Shown here piece after piece: positions 36,669 to 46,200 of a stretch of 64,000 nucleotides of DNA. The notes below the pieces were generated by a model that worked only from the letters and a program-made list of their open reading frames with translations, had not been told where the DNA came from and ran no database searches. The stretch lies in the NCBI GenBank assembly GCA_040219575.1, contig JAVJSD010000145.1:1-64000 (forward strand). Direction: 5' to 3'. The translations under genes and the position numbers were made by a program. Position 1 is the stretch's first letter. Each line of letters begins with the position of its first letter. The stretch comes from JAVJSD01 sp040219575 (lineage in GTDB: Bacteria > Planctomycetota > Planctomycetia > Pirellulales > Pirellulaceae).

Positions 36669-36867
36669 ACCGACCGCATGGGCGACGCCGACGCGCCGAC
36701 GTTCATCTGGCGTCGGTGGGCGGTGCGGCGTTCGCGGCATTCTGGAGCATTCGCGGCCTTCTGAAGCAGGCGGTCGCTGTTGACCGCCAACGGCGCGGTC
36801 AGTACGATTGCCGCACTTTTCTTCCACGCCTTCGCGCCTCACCGCGTCCACCGCAATCGGGCATGGC

Positions 36868-37797
36868 GTGCTGCGTAATCGTTTCCCGGAGGGCCAGGCG
36901 CCGCTGGCGAAGAGAGTCCGACTTGCGCTGCTGACAACCGCGTGCCTGCTAGCGGGTGGGTGCGCGCATCTGGGTCCCTATTCGCCGCTGGCTTCGCTCG
37001 AACAGCAGGTCGTTTACGCACCCGCGCGATTCCCGGAAGGAGACTGGCAACCGCAGGGCCTCCGCTACGAAGACGCCTACTTCACCGCCGCCGACGGCAC
37101 GCAACTGCATGGCTGGTACGTGCCGCATCCCCAGCCTCGGGCCGTGGTGTTGTTCCTGCACGGCAACGCCGGCAACATCACCAGCCGCGCGCCGTCGCTG
37201 GCGCTGCTGAACCGGCGACACGACCTGGCGGTGATGACGTTCGACTACCGGGGCTACGGACGCAGCGAGGGACGCCCGCACGAATGGGGACTGCGGCAGG
37301 ACGCCCGAGCCGCGCGCGCCTGGCTGGCCCGGCGGACGGGCGTGGCGGAGTCGGACATCGTGCTGATGGGGCGCTCCTTGGGAGGCGGCGTGGCGGTCGA
37401 TCTCGCCGCGGACGGCGGAGCGCGCGGCCTCGTGCTCGCCAGCACGTTCACTTCCGTGCCGGACGTCGCGGCGCATCACGCCCCTTGGACGGGCGTGCGC
37501 TGGTTGATGTCGAATCGCTTCGACTCCCTGTCGAAGATCAAGAAGTACCACGGCCCCCTGCTGATGAGCCACGGCGACGCCGATCGAACGATTCCCTACG
37601 AGCAAGGTCAGCGATTATTCGCCGCCGCGCCGGGACCCAAACGGTTCGTCACCATCGGCGGCGGCGATCACAACACGCCGCAAAGTGAAGAGTACCGGCG
37701 GGCGCTGGATGAATTTCTGGCGTCGCTGCCGCCGGTGGATGCGCCGCATACGGGTATTTCGACGGCGCAACGTCTTCCGCCGGTTCGTGAGCGATGA
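36868..37797 (+). CDS. alpha/beta hydrolase, putative lipoprotein
   Basis: A protein of about 309 residues with an N-terminal lipobox (TTACLLAGGC). The hydrolase core has FLHGNAGNITSR at the oxyanion site, the nucleophile Ser in MGRSLGGG, an acidic residue in MSHGDADRTIP and His in GGGDHN near the end. It resembles lipoproteins of the dienelactone hydrolase/prolyl oligopeptidase-like family with unknown substrates. The start is uncertain: a GTG at this position gives a compact leader, and the frame is open back to a TTG at 36808. It should face the periplasm. Confidence 0.78.
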   Translation: MLRNRFPEGQAPLAKRVRLALLTTACLLAGGCAHLGPYSPLASLEQQVVYAPARFPEGDWQPQGLRYEDAYFTAADGTQLHGWYVPHPQPRAVVLFLHGNAGNITSRAPSLALLNRRHDLAVMTFDYRGYGRSEGRPHEWGLRQDARAARAWLARRTGVAESDIVLMGRSLGGGVAVDLAADGGARGLVLASTFTSVPDVAAHHAPWTGVRWLMSNRFDSLSKIKKYHGPLLMSHGDADRTIPYEQGQRLFAAAPGPKRFVTIGGGDHNTPQSEEYRRALDEFLASLPPVDAPHTGISTAQRLPPVRER

Positions 37798-37817
37798 GCC
37801 GCCAGGGGACGCCCGGT

Positions 37818-40109
37818 TTACTTGCCGCTCGGCAGCGTGAGCAAGAAGGACGCTCCCTGATCGCTGTTTTCGAGCGTCAGCGTGCCGCCGAGCGCACTGG
37901 CCAGTCGCCGGCAAAGGGCCAACCCCAATCCGACGCCGGGGGCCGAGTTGGCGGCTTCCACCACCGACTTCGAGAACGGGCGAAACAGCTTGTTTGCTTC
38001 CTGCGGCGCGATGCCGGGGCCGTGATCTCGAACGCGAATTCGCGCGGCGCCCGGCGTGCATTCCAGCACTAGATGAATGCGGCGATCCTTGGCCGCGGCG
38101 GCGTATTTGCAGGCGTTGTCGACCAGGTTGAACAGGATCTGTTCGACGGCGCCGGGGTCGGTGTTGACGACCAGGTCGCGCGCCGTCTCGTCCGCTTCGA
38201 CGACAAACTCCATTTCGGCCTGACTGGCCCGATCGACCAGCCGGGTTTCGACACGCTCCAGCAGCGTGGAGAGTTTGATCGTCTCGCGCCGCCGGCCCGG
38301 CTTGCCGCGCTCCAAGCGGGCGTAGGCCAGCACGTTCTCGACCAGGTGCGACAGCCGATCGGCCTCCACGCGCAGCGTCTCCAGGTATTGCTGGCGTTTT
38401 TCGCCGCTGGGCACCATTCCGGCTGAAAGCATTTCGGCGTACATGCGAAAGGTCGTCAGCGGCGTCCGCAATTCGTGCGTCACCGCCGCGACAAACGCGC
38501 CGCGACGCTCGCTCAGCGTCATCACACCCTGCAGCAGAATCGCCACCGCCACCGTCGCCAGCGCCAGACACGTCCAGGCGATCACCAGCGACACGCGAAT
38601 CGCCGACCAGGAGGGCGCCGCCGCGTCGGACTCCTCGTCCGAGATGACATCGAACTGCATGATCGCCGCCGAGATCGTCGGCTCCGGCACGACGAGTTGC
38701 ACCGGCAGCGTGGCGAGCATCCGGCCCGGCTGCACCTGGCTGGCTGGCGTGACCGGCACGAGCTCCGCCTCGGGAATCGTCTGCCGCACCTCGGCCAGCA
38801 ACATCTGTTGGATCTTGGGCCAGTCGAGCCAGCAGCCTTGGATCCTCGTCTGTCCGTCGACCGTCGCGCGGCGGGCGAGAATCAACTTCGAGCCGATCCA
38901 CATCGGACGCGTTACGCCCTCGCTGACGAGGTGCTGCGGTGTGTCGAGCGCCGGCTTGGTGTTATTGGCCCGTTGCTGCAGCAATTGCGATTGGGCGTAG
39001 CTCTGGTAAGCGCGGTTGCGGCCCTCCCATTCCCGACCGGCCCGTTTCATCTGCTCGCGAATGTTCTCCAGGTATCCGTCGACCGACGCGATCTGTCGCG
39101 GCGTGAGCGAATCGTCGGGAAGGTTGGCGGCCGCCGGGGGCTGTCTCGACAACCGCGATGTGTTGGGGGCTTGCCCTACGCCGCGCTGTCCGCCGCCCTG
39201 AGGCTGCGATTGCTGTGCCGTCGCTTGCTGCTGAGCGACGTTGGGCGTCGATCCATCCTGCGGCGACGGGTTCGGCGAGGCGTAGCGTGAAGGCGACTGC
39301 GTCGGCTGCGACGACGCTTGCTGCGCCGGCGCGCTGGGTTCGATTGTTTGCGGCAAGCCTTCCTGCTGCGGCTCGTCGAACTGTTCGAGTTGCTGCAGTC
39401 CCAAGTCGTTGACGACGTTGGGATTCTCGGGCGTCAGGTTGTCGCCGTTGTAGTTGTAGGTGTAGCTGTTGGCCATCACGATGTTCTTGACTTCCACCGG
39501 CGGCAAGCTTCGCTCCGGCAGCATGCTCAGCAGTTGCTGGTGGTCGATTTCCCCTTGCAACTCCAAGAGCCGTTCGCCGCTGAGGCGGATGTTCTCCAGC
39601 GTCGTGCCGTTCTGGAGCGCCTCGTCGCAGGCCACGCCGATCGGAAACTGCGGAGAGCGTAGTTCGTTGTCCGGCGTACATTGAAAATGCAGCCGCACAT
39701 ATTCCGAAGGCTGTAGCAGCAATGGGGAAGGAACCTGGCGAATCTCGGTCTGGCCTTTGGTCTTTCCGCTGGAGGCGGTAAAGGCGGGATAGAACGGCTC
39801 GTAGACGAAATGCGGCCGGGCCGCTTCCTGCGCCACCAGCGGCGTGAGCGTCCAGTCCATCCGCCACAGCACGTTGCTGATTCGCTCTTGCAGTTCCGCC
39901 TGGCGCCGGGCCATGTCGGCCAGACCGCGCGCCGCCTCGGCCTGCCGCCGGGCCTCCGTCTCCAGTCGCCGGGCGGAGATCGTCTGCCGCCGGGCTTCGG
40001 CCTCGGTGCGGTCGAGCTCGACCGCCTTGACCGACAGCCACACCATCGCCGGCAACACGAGCGCCAGGCTGAAGGCGAACAGCATCCAGATTTGCCAGGG
40101 ACGTTTCAT
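37818..40109 (-). CDS. sensor histidine kinase with Gln/Pro-rich periplasmic region
   Basis: A 763-residue membrane histidine kinase. One span is at the N-terminus (about 8-30) and a second at about 500-522. Between them lies a large periplasmic region that includes a Gln/Pro/Ser-rich stretch near 250-320. The HisKA motif VTHELRTPLTTF gives the phosphorylated His near residue 544, and the ATPase domain has the N box LVDNACKYA, DHGPGIA and GVGLGLALC. It follows the response regulator gene by 72 bases on the same strand, so the two form a two-component pair. The stimulus is unknown; I see no known sensor fold. Confidence 0.88.
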   Translation of the reverse strand: MKRPWQIWMLFAFSLALVLPAMVWLSVKAVELDRTEAEARRQTISARRLETEARRQAEAARGLADMARRQAELQERISNVLWRMDWTLTPLVAQEAARPHFVYEPFYPAFTASSGKTKGQTEIRQVPSPLLLQPSEYVRLHFQCTPDNELRSPQFPIGVACDEALQNGTTLENIRLSGERLLELQGEIDHQQLLSMLPERSLPPVEVKNIVMANSYTYNYNGDNLTPENPNVVNDLGLQQLEQFDEPQQEGLPQTIEPSAPAQQASSQPTQSPSRYASPNPSPQDGSTPNVAQQQATAQQSQPQGGGQRGVGQAPNTSRLSRQPPAAANLPDDSLTPRQIASVDGYLENIREQMKRAGREWEGRNRAYQSYAQSQLLQQRANNTKPALDTPQHLVSEGVTRPMWIGSKLILARRATVDGQTRIQGCWLDWPKIQQMLLAEVRQTIPEAELVPVTPASQVQPGRMLATLPVQLVVPEPTISAAIMQFDVISDEESDAAAPSWSAIRVSLVIAWTCLALATVAVAILLQGVMTLSERRGAFVAAVTHELRTPLTTFRMYAEMLSAGMVPSGEKRQQYLETLRVEADRLSHLVENVLAYARLERGKPGRRRETIKLSTLLERVETRLVDRASQAEMEFVVEADETARDLVVNTDPGAVEQILFNLVDNACKYAAAAKDRRIHLVLECTPGAARIRVRDHGPGIAPQEANKLFRPFSKSVVEAANSAPGVGLGLALCRRLASALGGTLTLENSDQGASFLLTLPSGK

Positions 40110-40181
40110 GGACTTGTTTGAAAACCTTGCAACCGGGAAGCGGGACAGGCGTCTTGCATGTCGCGGCAGCCTGGAAGGCTC

Positions 40182-40877
40182 CTAAGAGGTTGTTTCCGCG
40201 AACATGTACCCCTTGCCGCGGACCGTGAGCACGACGTGTGGATCGGTCGAATCGTCGCGCAGCTTCTCGCGCAAGCGGGCCACATGCATGTCGATGGTGC
40301 GCGTGGAGACGCCTTGCGGGCTGATCCGCCAGACATTGGCCAGGAGTTCATCACGGGCCACGGCCCGACCGGCGTTGTTCGCCAGATACCGCAACAGTTC
40401 GATCTCGCGCTCCGAGAGTTCGCAGCGCGCGCCGTCGGCGTAGCGAATCTCGCGGCGGGCGAAGTCGGCGGTACCGCCGGGAATCGCGACGCGGTCGACG
40501 TCGCCGGGGCGTTCCGGCGAGCGACGCAGAACCGCCTCCACGCGGGCCAACAACTCCTTCACGCTGAAGGGTTTCACCACATAGTCATCGGCCCCCATCC
40601 GCAGTCCTTCCACGCGGTCCTGCTCCTCGCCGCGAGCAGTGAGAATAATCACCGGTTGCGTGGGGCGGGTTTTTCGCAGCTCGCGGAGGATGTCGAGGCC
40701 GCCGCAGCCCGGCAGCACCAGGTCCAGCAGCAGCAGATCATAGGCGAGTTGGACGGCCAATTCGCGGCCGTCGATCCCGTTGCCCGCCTCGATCACGCCA
40801 TAACCGGCGAACTTCAGGGCGTCGACGATCCCGCGGCGGATGGCGCTATCGTCTTCGATGGTGAGAATGCGTCGCAT
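40182..40877 (-). CDS. OmpR-family response regulator
   Basis: A 231-residue response regulator. The receiver has the acidic pair EDD at residues 8-10, the phosphorylated Asp52 in LLLDLVLP, and Lys near 103 in VVKPFS. The C-terminal winged-helix (trans_reg_C) has LLRYLANNAGRAVARDELL and IDMHVARLREKL. It should bind DNA as a dimer and act with the kinase immediately downstream. The ATG at MRRILTIEDD is the natural start; the open frame upstream is not similar to the family. Confidence 0.94.
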   Translation of the reverse strand: MRRILTIEDDSAIRRGIVDALKFAGYGVIEAGNGIDGRELAVQLAYDLLLLDLVLPGCGGLDILRELRKTRPTQPVIILTARGEEQDRVEGLRMGADDYVVKPFSVKELLARVEAVLRRSPERPGDVDRVAIPGGTADFARREIRYADGARCELSEREIELLRYLANNAGRAVARDELLANVWRISPQGVSTRTIDMHVARLREKLRDDSTDPHVVLTVRGKGYMFAETTS

Positions 40878-41205
40878 GTCGGGCGGCTCGCAGGGATGCA
40901 GGAAACCACTGAATTCTAAGTCCCCATCGGCTCGGCGACTAGTTTTCCCTCGCCGCCAAGTGGTAACGGCCCTGTAACAACACGGCGGCATCTTCGGAGA
41001 CACCGCCCATTCCGAGGCAGCGTCTGGAGTCGGAAATCGGTGAACGCGCCGCTCCGTAACGTGGGCGCAGCTGGCCCGGGCGGTGCGGTTTGTCTTCAGG
41101 CGGCCAAGAAGATTGGACCCTCGACGACGGCCGAACTTTCGCGGTAGGATAGAGGGACGAATTTCGTGTTGGCGGCGCATTCGGGGAGGAATTCAGGAAC
41201 ACGAG
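40878..41205. other. divergent intergenic region
   Basis: About 330 bases between the response regulator (minus) and the zinc-ribbon membrane protein (plus). TAGGAT near 41146 could be a -10 box for the plus strand. No gene is recognised. Confidence 0.35.
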
Positions 41206-42084
41206 ATGTCACTTTCCTGTCGCAATTGCAAGAGCGCGTTGTCTCTACCCCCGGGCCTCGATCCGGCGCGCTGCCGCTGTCCGGTGTGCGGCGTCGTCAG
41301 TCCCTTAGCCGCACCCGCGCCGCAACCGCAGCCTCAACAACAGGCGCCGCTCAACAACGATCCCCTGGACCTGGCGGCGTTGGAGGCTTCGGCGCCGGTG
41401 CTGCCTCACTATGCGCCAGGGCCGATGTACGCGCCGCAACGGCCGTCGATGGGAATGCGCGACTACTTGCGGCAGGCCGGCCAGTTCTACCGCCGCCGGA
41501 AGCGGTTGTTCGGACTATTGATATTGCTACTGACGCCGCCCGCCCTCTGCGTGGTGATGATCATCGGCGGCGCCATCGCCATCAAATCGTACAGCGACTA
41601 CCGCACGGCCAAGTACGCGTCGCTCAACACGCGTCTCGATCAGTTCGTGAGCGCCGGCGGAGTCCGCGAGACGCTGCCGACCGCCGGCGGCTACATTCGC
41701 GGCAAGTATGTGATCATCGACAAGAAGAACGGCGTGATCCACTCGTACCACGACGGCTCCGATCCGCGCATGGCCTGGAAAGCGGAAGAGGTGGGGACGG
41801 TCATCTGGTTGAAGTCCGGCACGATTTCAGACGGCTACTACGTCGCCAAGGAAGAGCTCAACAAGCCCGAAATGTTTCAGAAGAAGAAGCAGGCCTACAA
41901 GGAAATCGTCGTGGGCATGGTCGTCGATCTTTCGGAGCGGCGCGTCGTGGGAGGCTTCCGCCTGGAAGCCAAACCAACGCCCGATGAAATCGGCCGATTC
42001 GAGAGCGCCACCTCGTACGTCGACAAGGACGCCGTGATGTCGCGCATCCGCAACCTGCAAAGCCTCAACGAGCCCGCCAGTTGA
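41206..42084 (+). CDS. zinc-ribbon membrane protein
   Basis: A 292-residue protein with an N-terminal zinc ribbon: C5 and C8 (CRNC) with C25 and C28 (CPVC). A Pro/Gln-rich linker (about 33-80) follows, then one membrane span at about 101-126. The C-terminal domain (about 130-292) has alternating strands (YVIIDKKNGVIHSYHDG, IVVGMVVDLSERRVVGGF) of a type I do not recognise. The start is supported by the zinc ribbon beginning at residue 5. The role is unknown; membrane-tethered zinc-ribbon proteins of this kind are common in planctomycetes. Confidence 0.7.
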   Translation: MSLSCRNCKSALSLPPGLDPARCRCPVCGVVSPLAAPAPQPQPQQQAPLNNDPLDLAALEASAPVLPHYAPGPMYAPQRPSMGMRDYLRQAGQFYRRRKRLFGLLILLLTPPALCVVMIIGGAIAIKSYSDYRTAKYASLNTRLDQFVSAGGVRETLPTAGGYIRGKYVIIDKKNGVIHSYHDGSDPRMAWKAEEVGTVIWLKSGTISDGYYVAKEELNKPEMFQKKKQAYKEIVVGMVVDLSERRVVGGFRLEAKPTPDEIGRFESATSYVDKDAVMSRIRNLQSLNEPAS

Positions 42085-42256
42085 GCGGCCCTGATCGATT
42101 CGGCCAGAGGGGGACGCAGCCGACTCGCGCGACGCGCGCCATTCGAATCCCGCTCCCGAACTCGCCCGCCGCGGAAGTTGTTTGAATTCCGCCTCGAGAC
42201 TCGTCAGACTGGTGGCGGGGCGCGGGATGTTCTGCCAACAAATCGAGGTGGCGATC

Positions 42257-45217
42257 ATGCGTACGGTGCTGCTGACTGCTGGTGCTTTGCTGTCTCTGGT
42301 GTTCGCCGCCGCAAGCAACGCGGCCGACGCGCAGGTCGAAAAGCTGTTGGAAAATGTTCCCGCCCAGCGCGGCGTCGTGGTGCTGCTCGATCTGCCCGGC
42401 GGCGACGCGAAGCACGTCGTCGAACTGGCCCAGGCGCGCCAGCTGACGGTCTATTTCCAGTCGGCCGACGCCCAGCAGGTCGAGGCGGTGCGCAGCGCGG
42501 CCGACAAGGCGCAGTTGCTCGGCAGCCGCATCTTCGCCGACATCGGCAAGCTCGACGCGTTGCAACTGGCCGACAACGTCGCCGACGGCCTGCTGGCCGC
42601 GAGTTCGGCGAAACCAGCGGAGGCGGAAGTCCTCCGCGTGCTGCGGCCGCGGGCCAAGGCGATCGTCGGTGATCGCACGCTCGTCAAGCCGGTCCCCGCA
42701 GGCATCGACGAGTGGACGCATCCCTACCACGGGCCGGACAACAATCCACAGTCCAACGACCAACTCGTACGCGGCGCCTTTCGCACACAGTTCCTCGGCT
42801 ATCCCAAGTTCAGCCCCATGCCCGAGCAGTCGGTGGTGGCCGGCGGCCGCATCTTCAAGGCCATGGGGCACATCGCCCACAAGGCGAATCAGAACGAGAT
42901 GCTCAACACGCTGCTGTGCATCAACGCCTACAACGGGCTGATCCTCTGGCAGCGGCCGCTGCCGGAGGGCTTCATGATCCATCGCAACACGATGATCGCC
43001 ACCGACGACGCGCTGTACCTCGGCGACCACGAATCGTGCAAGATCATCGACGCTGTCACCGGCGAGACGCGCGACGAGATTAAGATCGAGTCGAAGATCA
43101 GCGACGGCCCCGTGTGGAAGTGGATGGCGATGCGCGACGGCGTGCTATACGCGCTGGTCGGCAATCAGGAAGTCAAGGTCGACCCGCAGGTTTCCGATCG
43201 GCGGGGACTGGGGCATTGGCCCTGGGGCATGTGGCAGGGACACGACTACGCCGATCCCCGCACCGCGTTCGGTTTCGGACGCACGCTGGTCGCCATCGAC
43301 CTGAAGTCGAAAGACGTGCTATGGCATTACCGCGACGACGACTACCTCGACGCCCGGGCGGTCTGCATGAACCGCGAGCACTTGTTCGCCTACAGCCCCG
43401 AGAAATCTCTGAAGGCCATCAACGTCGACGACGGCGCGCTGGCCTGGAAGAACTCCGACAAGGACCTGCTTGCCGCCATCGCCCCCAACGGCCGCGCGCA
43501 GCACTACATCACCGGCTACGCCACCACTTGCTACATGAAGTGCAACGACGACTACCTGTTCTTCGCCGGCCCGCAGCGCGACAAGCTGACGGTCGCTTCA
43601 GCCAAGGACGGCAAACTCGCCTGGACGCACGGCGTGGGCAACCTGCAACTGGTGCTCCGCGAAGACGGCGTGTGGGCGGCCGGGCCGCAACTGACCAAGG
43701 GCGTGCGACTGGAGTACGCCACCGGCAAGGTGCTCGAAGAGTTTCCCGCCCGACGAGCCTGCACCCGGGCCACCGGCTGCGCCGACAGCATCTTCTTTCG
43801 GGCCAGCGGCGGTACGGTCCGCGTGATGACCGAGACCAACGCCGCCCAGCACATCGCCCCCATGCGGCCGCCCTGCCAGGACGGCGTGTTGGTGGCCGGC
43901 GGCTATCTGTACTGGGGCCCCTGGATGTGCGGTTGTCAGCTTTCGCTATACGGCAACATCGGCCTGGGGCCGGTCGGGGCGCAGAGCGAGATCACTGAGG
44001 AAGAAGACCCGCTGATGGTCGCCGCGAACTATATGACCGTCGAACCGCTCGAGGTGCATGAGCACGATTGGCCCACTTACCGCGGCGGCAATGCCCGAGA
44101 CGACGTCGCCCAGACAGCGATCCCCGACGACGTGGAATTGGCCTGGAGCACCGAGGTCGGCTCCAAGGAGTTGGTCACCGCCCCGGTCGTCGCCGGCGGC
44201 ATGGTGTTCGTCGCCGATCGTGGCGGCGCGGTGCGCGCGTTCGACGCCGATGGCAAGCCGGTGTGGAAGTCGTATACCGGCGGCGCGATTTACTATCCAC
44301 CGGCGGTCGCCGACAATCGCGTGTTCGTCGGTTCGGCCGACGGCCGCGTGTACGCGCTCGAAGCCAAGACCGGGCGGCGGCTGTGGTCGTATCGCGTGGG
44401 ACCGGCCGAGCGGCGGATCTCGGTGTACGACCGGCTCATCTCCACGTGGCCGGTCTCCGGCGGCGTGGTCGTGCAGGACGGCGTGGTCTACGCCGCCGCG
44501 GGCATCGCCCACTACGACGGCACGTACGTCGTGGCGCTCGACGCGGTCAGCGGCGAGGTGAAAGCCCGCAACGACCACTCCGGCGTGATCTCGCCCGAGG
44601 TGAATAACGGCATCAGCGTGCAGGGGAACCTGACCATCGTCGACGGCGAGTTGCGATTCCTCGCCGGCGGCGTGTACGAAACGGCTCGCTACGATCTGAA
44701 GACGCTCCGCTGCCTGAACGATCCGTTGATCCAGGTTTCGTCGCAGTACCGCACCGCCTTCTATCCGTACTACCCGGACTACGGCAAGTACGTCTCGATC
44801 GACTACACCTGCGACGACGGTTGCACGTTGGCCCACGACGCCAGCTACGAGGGGAGTCAGTTCACCAACCTGCTGTTCCACGAACCGTATGCCGACGGCG
44901 TGAAGGTTCCCGAGAAGGAAGCCGCTCGGTGGATTCGCCGCCGCGGCGGACCGCAGGCCAAGGTGCTCTGGCAAGACGGCGCCAACCGGCGGTTCACCAG
45001 TTTCATCATCTCGGGCGACCGACTGCTGGCCGCGGGCCATCCGGACGAGAAGCCCGAGGACGTGTTCCTGGCGGCGATCGACATCCGCAAGGGCTCAACC
45101 GCCTGGGTGCAATCGTTGCCTGCCGACGCCGTCAAAGGGGGCACGGCGATCGACCACGCCGGCCGCATCTACGTCGTCTGCGAGAACGGGCAGCTGCGTT
45201 GTTATTCGCCGAAGTGA
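42257..45217 (+). CDS. secreted PQQ-type beta-propeller with degenerate N-terminal domain
   Basis: A 986-residue predicted periplasmic protein with a signal peptide (LSLVFAAASNA-AD, about 22 residues). Residues about 30-150 look like a worn-down methyltransferase fold (a VVVLLDL strand with no glycine-rich loop, then VLRVLRPRAKAIV). The link to the propeller carries the conserved-looking segment GIDEWTHPYHGPDNN. About 12 PQQ/BamB-type repeats follow, including PVWKSYTGGAI and VYALEAKTGRRLWSYRVG. No catalytic residues of PQQ dehydrogenases were confirmed, so it may be a binding propeller. The ATG at MRTVLLTA gives the signal peptide; the upstream frame is also open. Confidence 0.8.
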   Translation: MRTVLLTAGALLSLVFAAASNAADAQVEKLLENVPAQRGVVVLLDLPGGDAKHVVELAQARQLTVYFQSADAQQVEAVRSAADKAQLLGSRIFADIGKLDALQLADNVADGLLAASSAKPAEAEVLRVLRPRAKAIVGDRTLVKPVPAGIDEWTHPYHGPDNNPQSNDQLVRGAFRTQFLGYPKFSPMPEQSVVAGGRIFKAMGHIAHKANQNEMLNTLLCINAYNGLILWQRPLPEGFMIHRNTMIATDDALYLGDHESCKIIDAVTGETRDEIKIESKISDGPVWKWMAMRDGVLYALVGNQEVKVDPQVSDRRGLGHWPWGMWQGHDYADPRTAFGFGRTLVAIDLKSKDVLWHYRDDDYLDARAVCMNREHLFAYSPEKSLKAINVDDGALAWKNSDKDLLAAIAPNGRAQHYITGYATTCYMKCNDDYLFFAGPQRDKLTVASAKDGKLAWTHGVGNLQLVLREDGVWAAGPQLTKGVRLEYATGKVLEEFPARRACTRATGCADSIFFRASGGTVRVMTETNAAQHIAPMRPPCQDGVLVAGGYLYWGPWMCGCQLSLYGNIGLGPVGAQSEITEEEDPLMVAANYMTVEPLEVHEHDWPTYRGGNARDDVAQTAIPDDVELAWSTEVGSKELVTAPVVAGGMVFVADRGGAVRAFDADGKPVWKSYTGGAIYYPPAVADNRVFVGSADGRVYALEAKTGRRLWSYRVGPAERRISVYDRLISTWPVSGGVVVQDGVVYAAAGIAHYDGTYVVALDAVSGEVKARNDHSGVISPEVNNGISVQGNLTIVDGELRFLAGGVYETARYDLKTLRCLNDPLIQVSSQYRTAFYPYYPDYGKYVSIDYTCDDGCTLAHDASYEGSQFTNLLFHEPYADGVKVPEKEAARWIRRRGGPQAKVLWQDGANRRFTSFIISGDRLLAAGHPDEKPEDVFLAAIDIRKGSTAWVQSLPADAVKGGTAIDHAGRIYVVCENGQLRCYSPK

Positions 45218-45630
45218 GAGAAGAAGAAGTCTGTCCGCAGATGCCGCAGATTTCCGCAGATGAAGAAGGAATTCCGTCGTAGGGCCGGCGTTGTTTGGTT
45301 CGGCCGTTGTGCTGGAACAACCGCCATCCATACACCCGCTTTATCACTAAGGACAAATGCCTAGTCCCCGAAAGTTTCTCACCAACGTTTAGACGGTTGC
45401 TGACGATGCTGAAATACGTTCAACGGGGCCGCCCGCCCGGTGAACTTTCCGATTGGCGTGATGGCTATACCCATCCGCCCTCAGGCAATCGCGTTGGTCC
45501 CGGATGGCAATAGTCCGCGAAGGAAAGCAGCAGGATAAAGCGTCTCGCCGAAAAACATGAACGGTCTTCATCCGCGAAAATCTGCGTCATCAGCGGACGA
45601 CTCCCGGCGGCACGCCTCCAACGCATCTGG
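45218..45630. other. intergenic with short direct repeats
   Basis: About 410 bases. Three direct ccgcagat units lie at 45235-45261, nine to ten bases apart, soon after the propeller gene stop; such units recur in planctomycete intergenic DNA. No gene or terminator is recognised. Confidence 0.4.
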
Positions 45631-46032
45631 TCATTCAGGTTCCAGCCATTCCAACGTGGCGGCCGCCGCCGCGAAGTGAATGAACCCGTTCCAATCTGAC
45701 ACGAAGAAGCGTCCCGAGAACGCCCCATCAGGAATCCGATACCGCGTCGCGACCTCCTGATCTGCATCGCACGGGTCCACGCGAACGGGACTCTGGTCGC
45801 CGTACGGAGAATTGGGATCTGGCGGGTCGACCGCCAGATACTGCAAACCGGTCAGTTGAAGTCGTCCGGCACGGCGCCGCTCCCGCTCCCGTTCAGACTT
45901 GCCATCCGGGTCACCGACACAGACATCGAGGATGAAGTCAGCTGTTCCCGCCACAAAGTCAGTCGATAGCTTGCGGAGCAGAGCATCGTGAAGGGTCAGG
46001 TCCAATTCGGATTGAAGTTTTTTAAGATTCAT
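45631..46032 (-). CDS. small protein, possibly YxiG-like
   Basis: A 133-residue protein. The pattern LHDALLRKLSTDFVAGTADF, an acidic strand LDVCVGDPDG, then RRAGRLQLTGLQYLAVDPPD resembles YxiG-like or small immunity-protein domains that occur alone or near toxin loci. No toxin gene is seen next to it. Codon use looks normal for the genome. This is a weak family call based on pattern only. Confidence 0.5.
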   Translation of the reverse strand: MNLKKLQSELDLTLHDALLRKLSTDFVAGTADFILDVCVGDPDGKSERERERRRAGRLQLTGLQYLAVDPPDPNSPYGDQSPVRVDPCDADQEVATRYRIPDGAFSGRFFVSDWNGFIHFAAAAATLEWLEPE

Positions 46033-46200
46033 CTCGGTGCCGCATTAGAATGTTGAACAGAAGGAAGCAAAGAGAGCAGCGTATCGAAACGCTGATCCAT
46101 CCCTCGTTGCCTTCGTTCTCTCTTGTTCAATGGTTCGACGGTCGATCCTCGCTCCTCCGCTCTCTCTGCTACCTACTGTTCAACCTCCCGCCCCTGCAAT

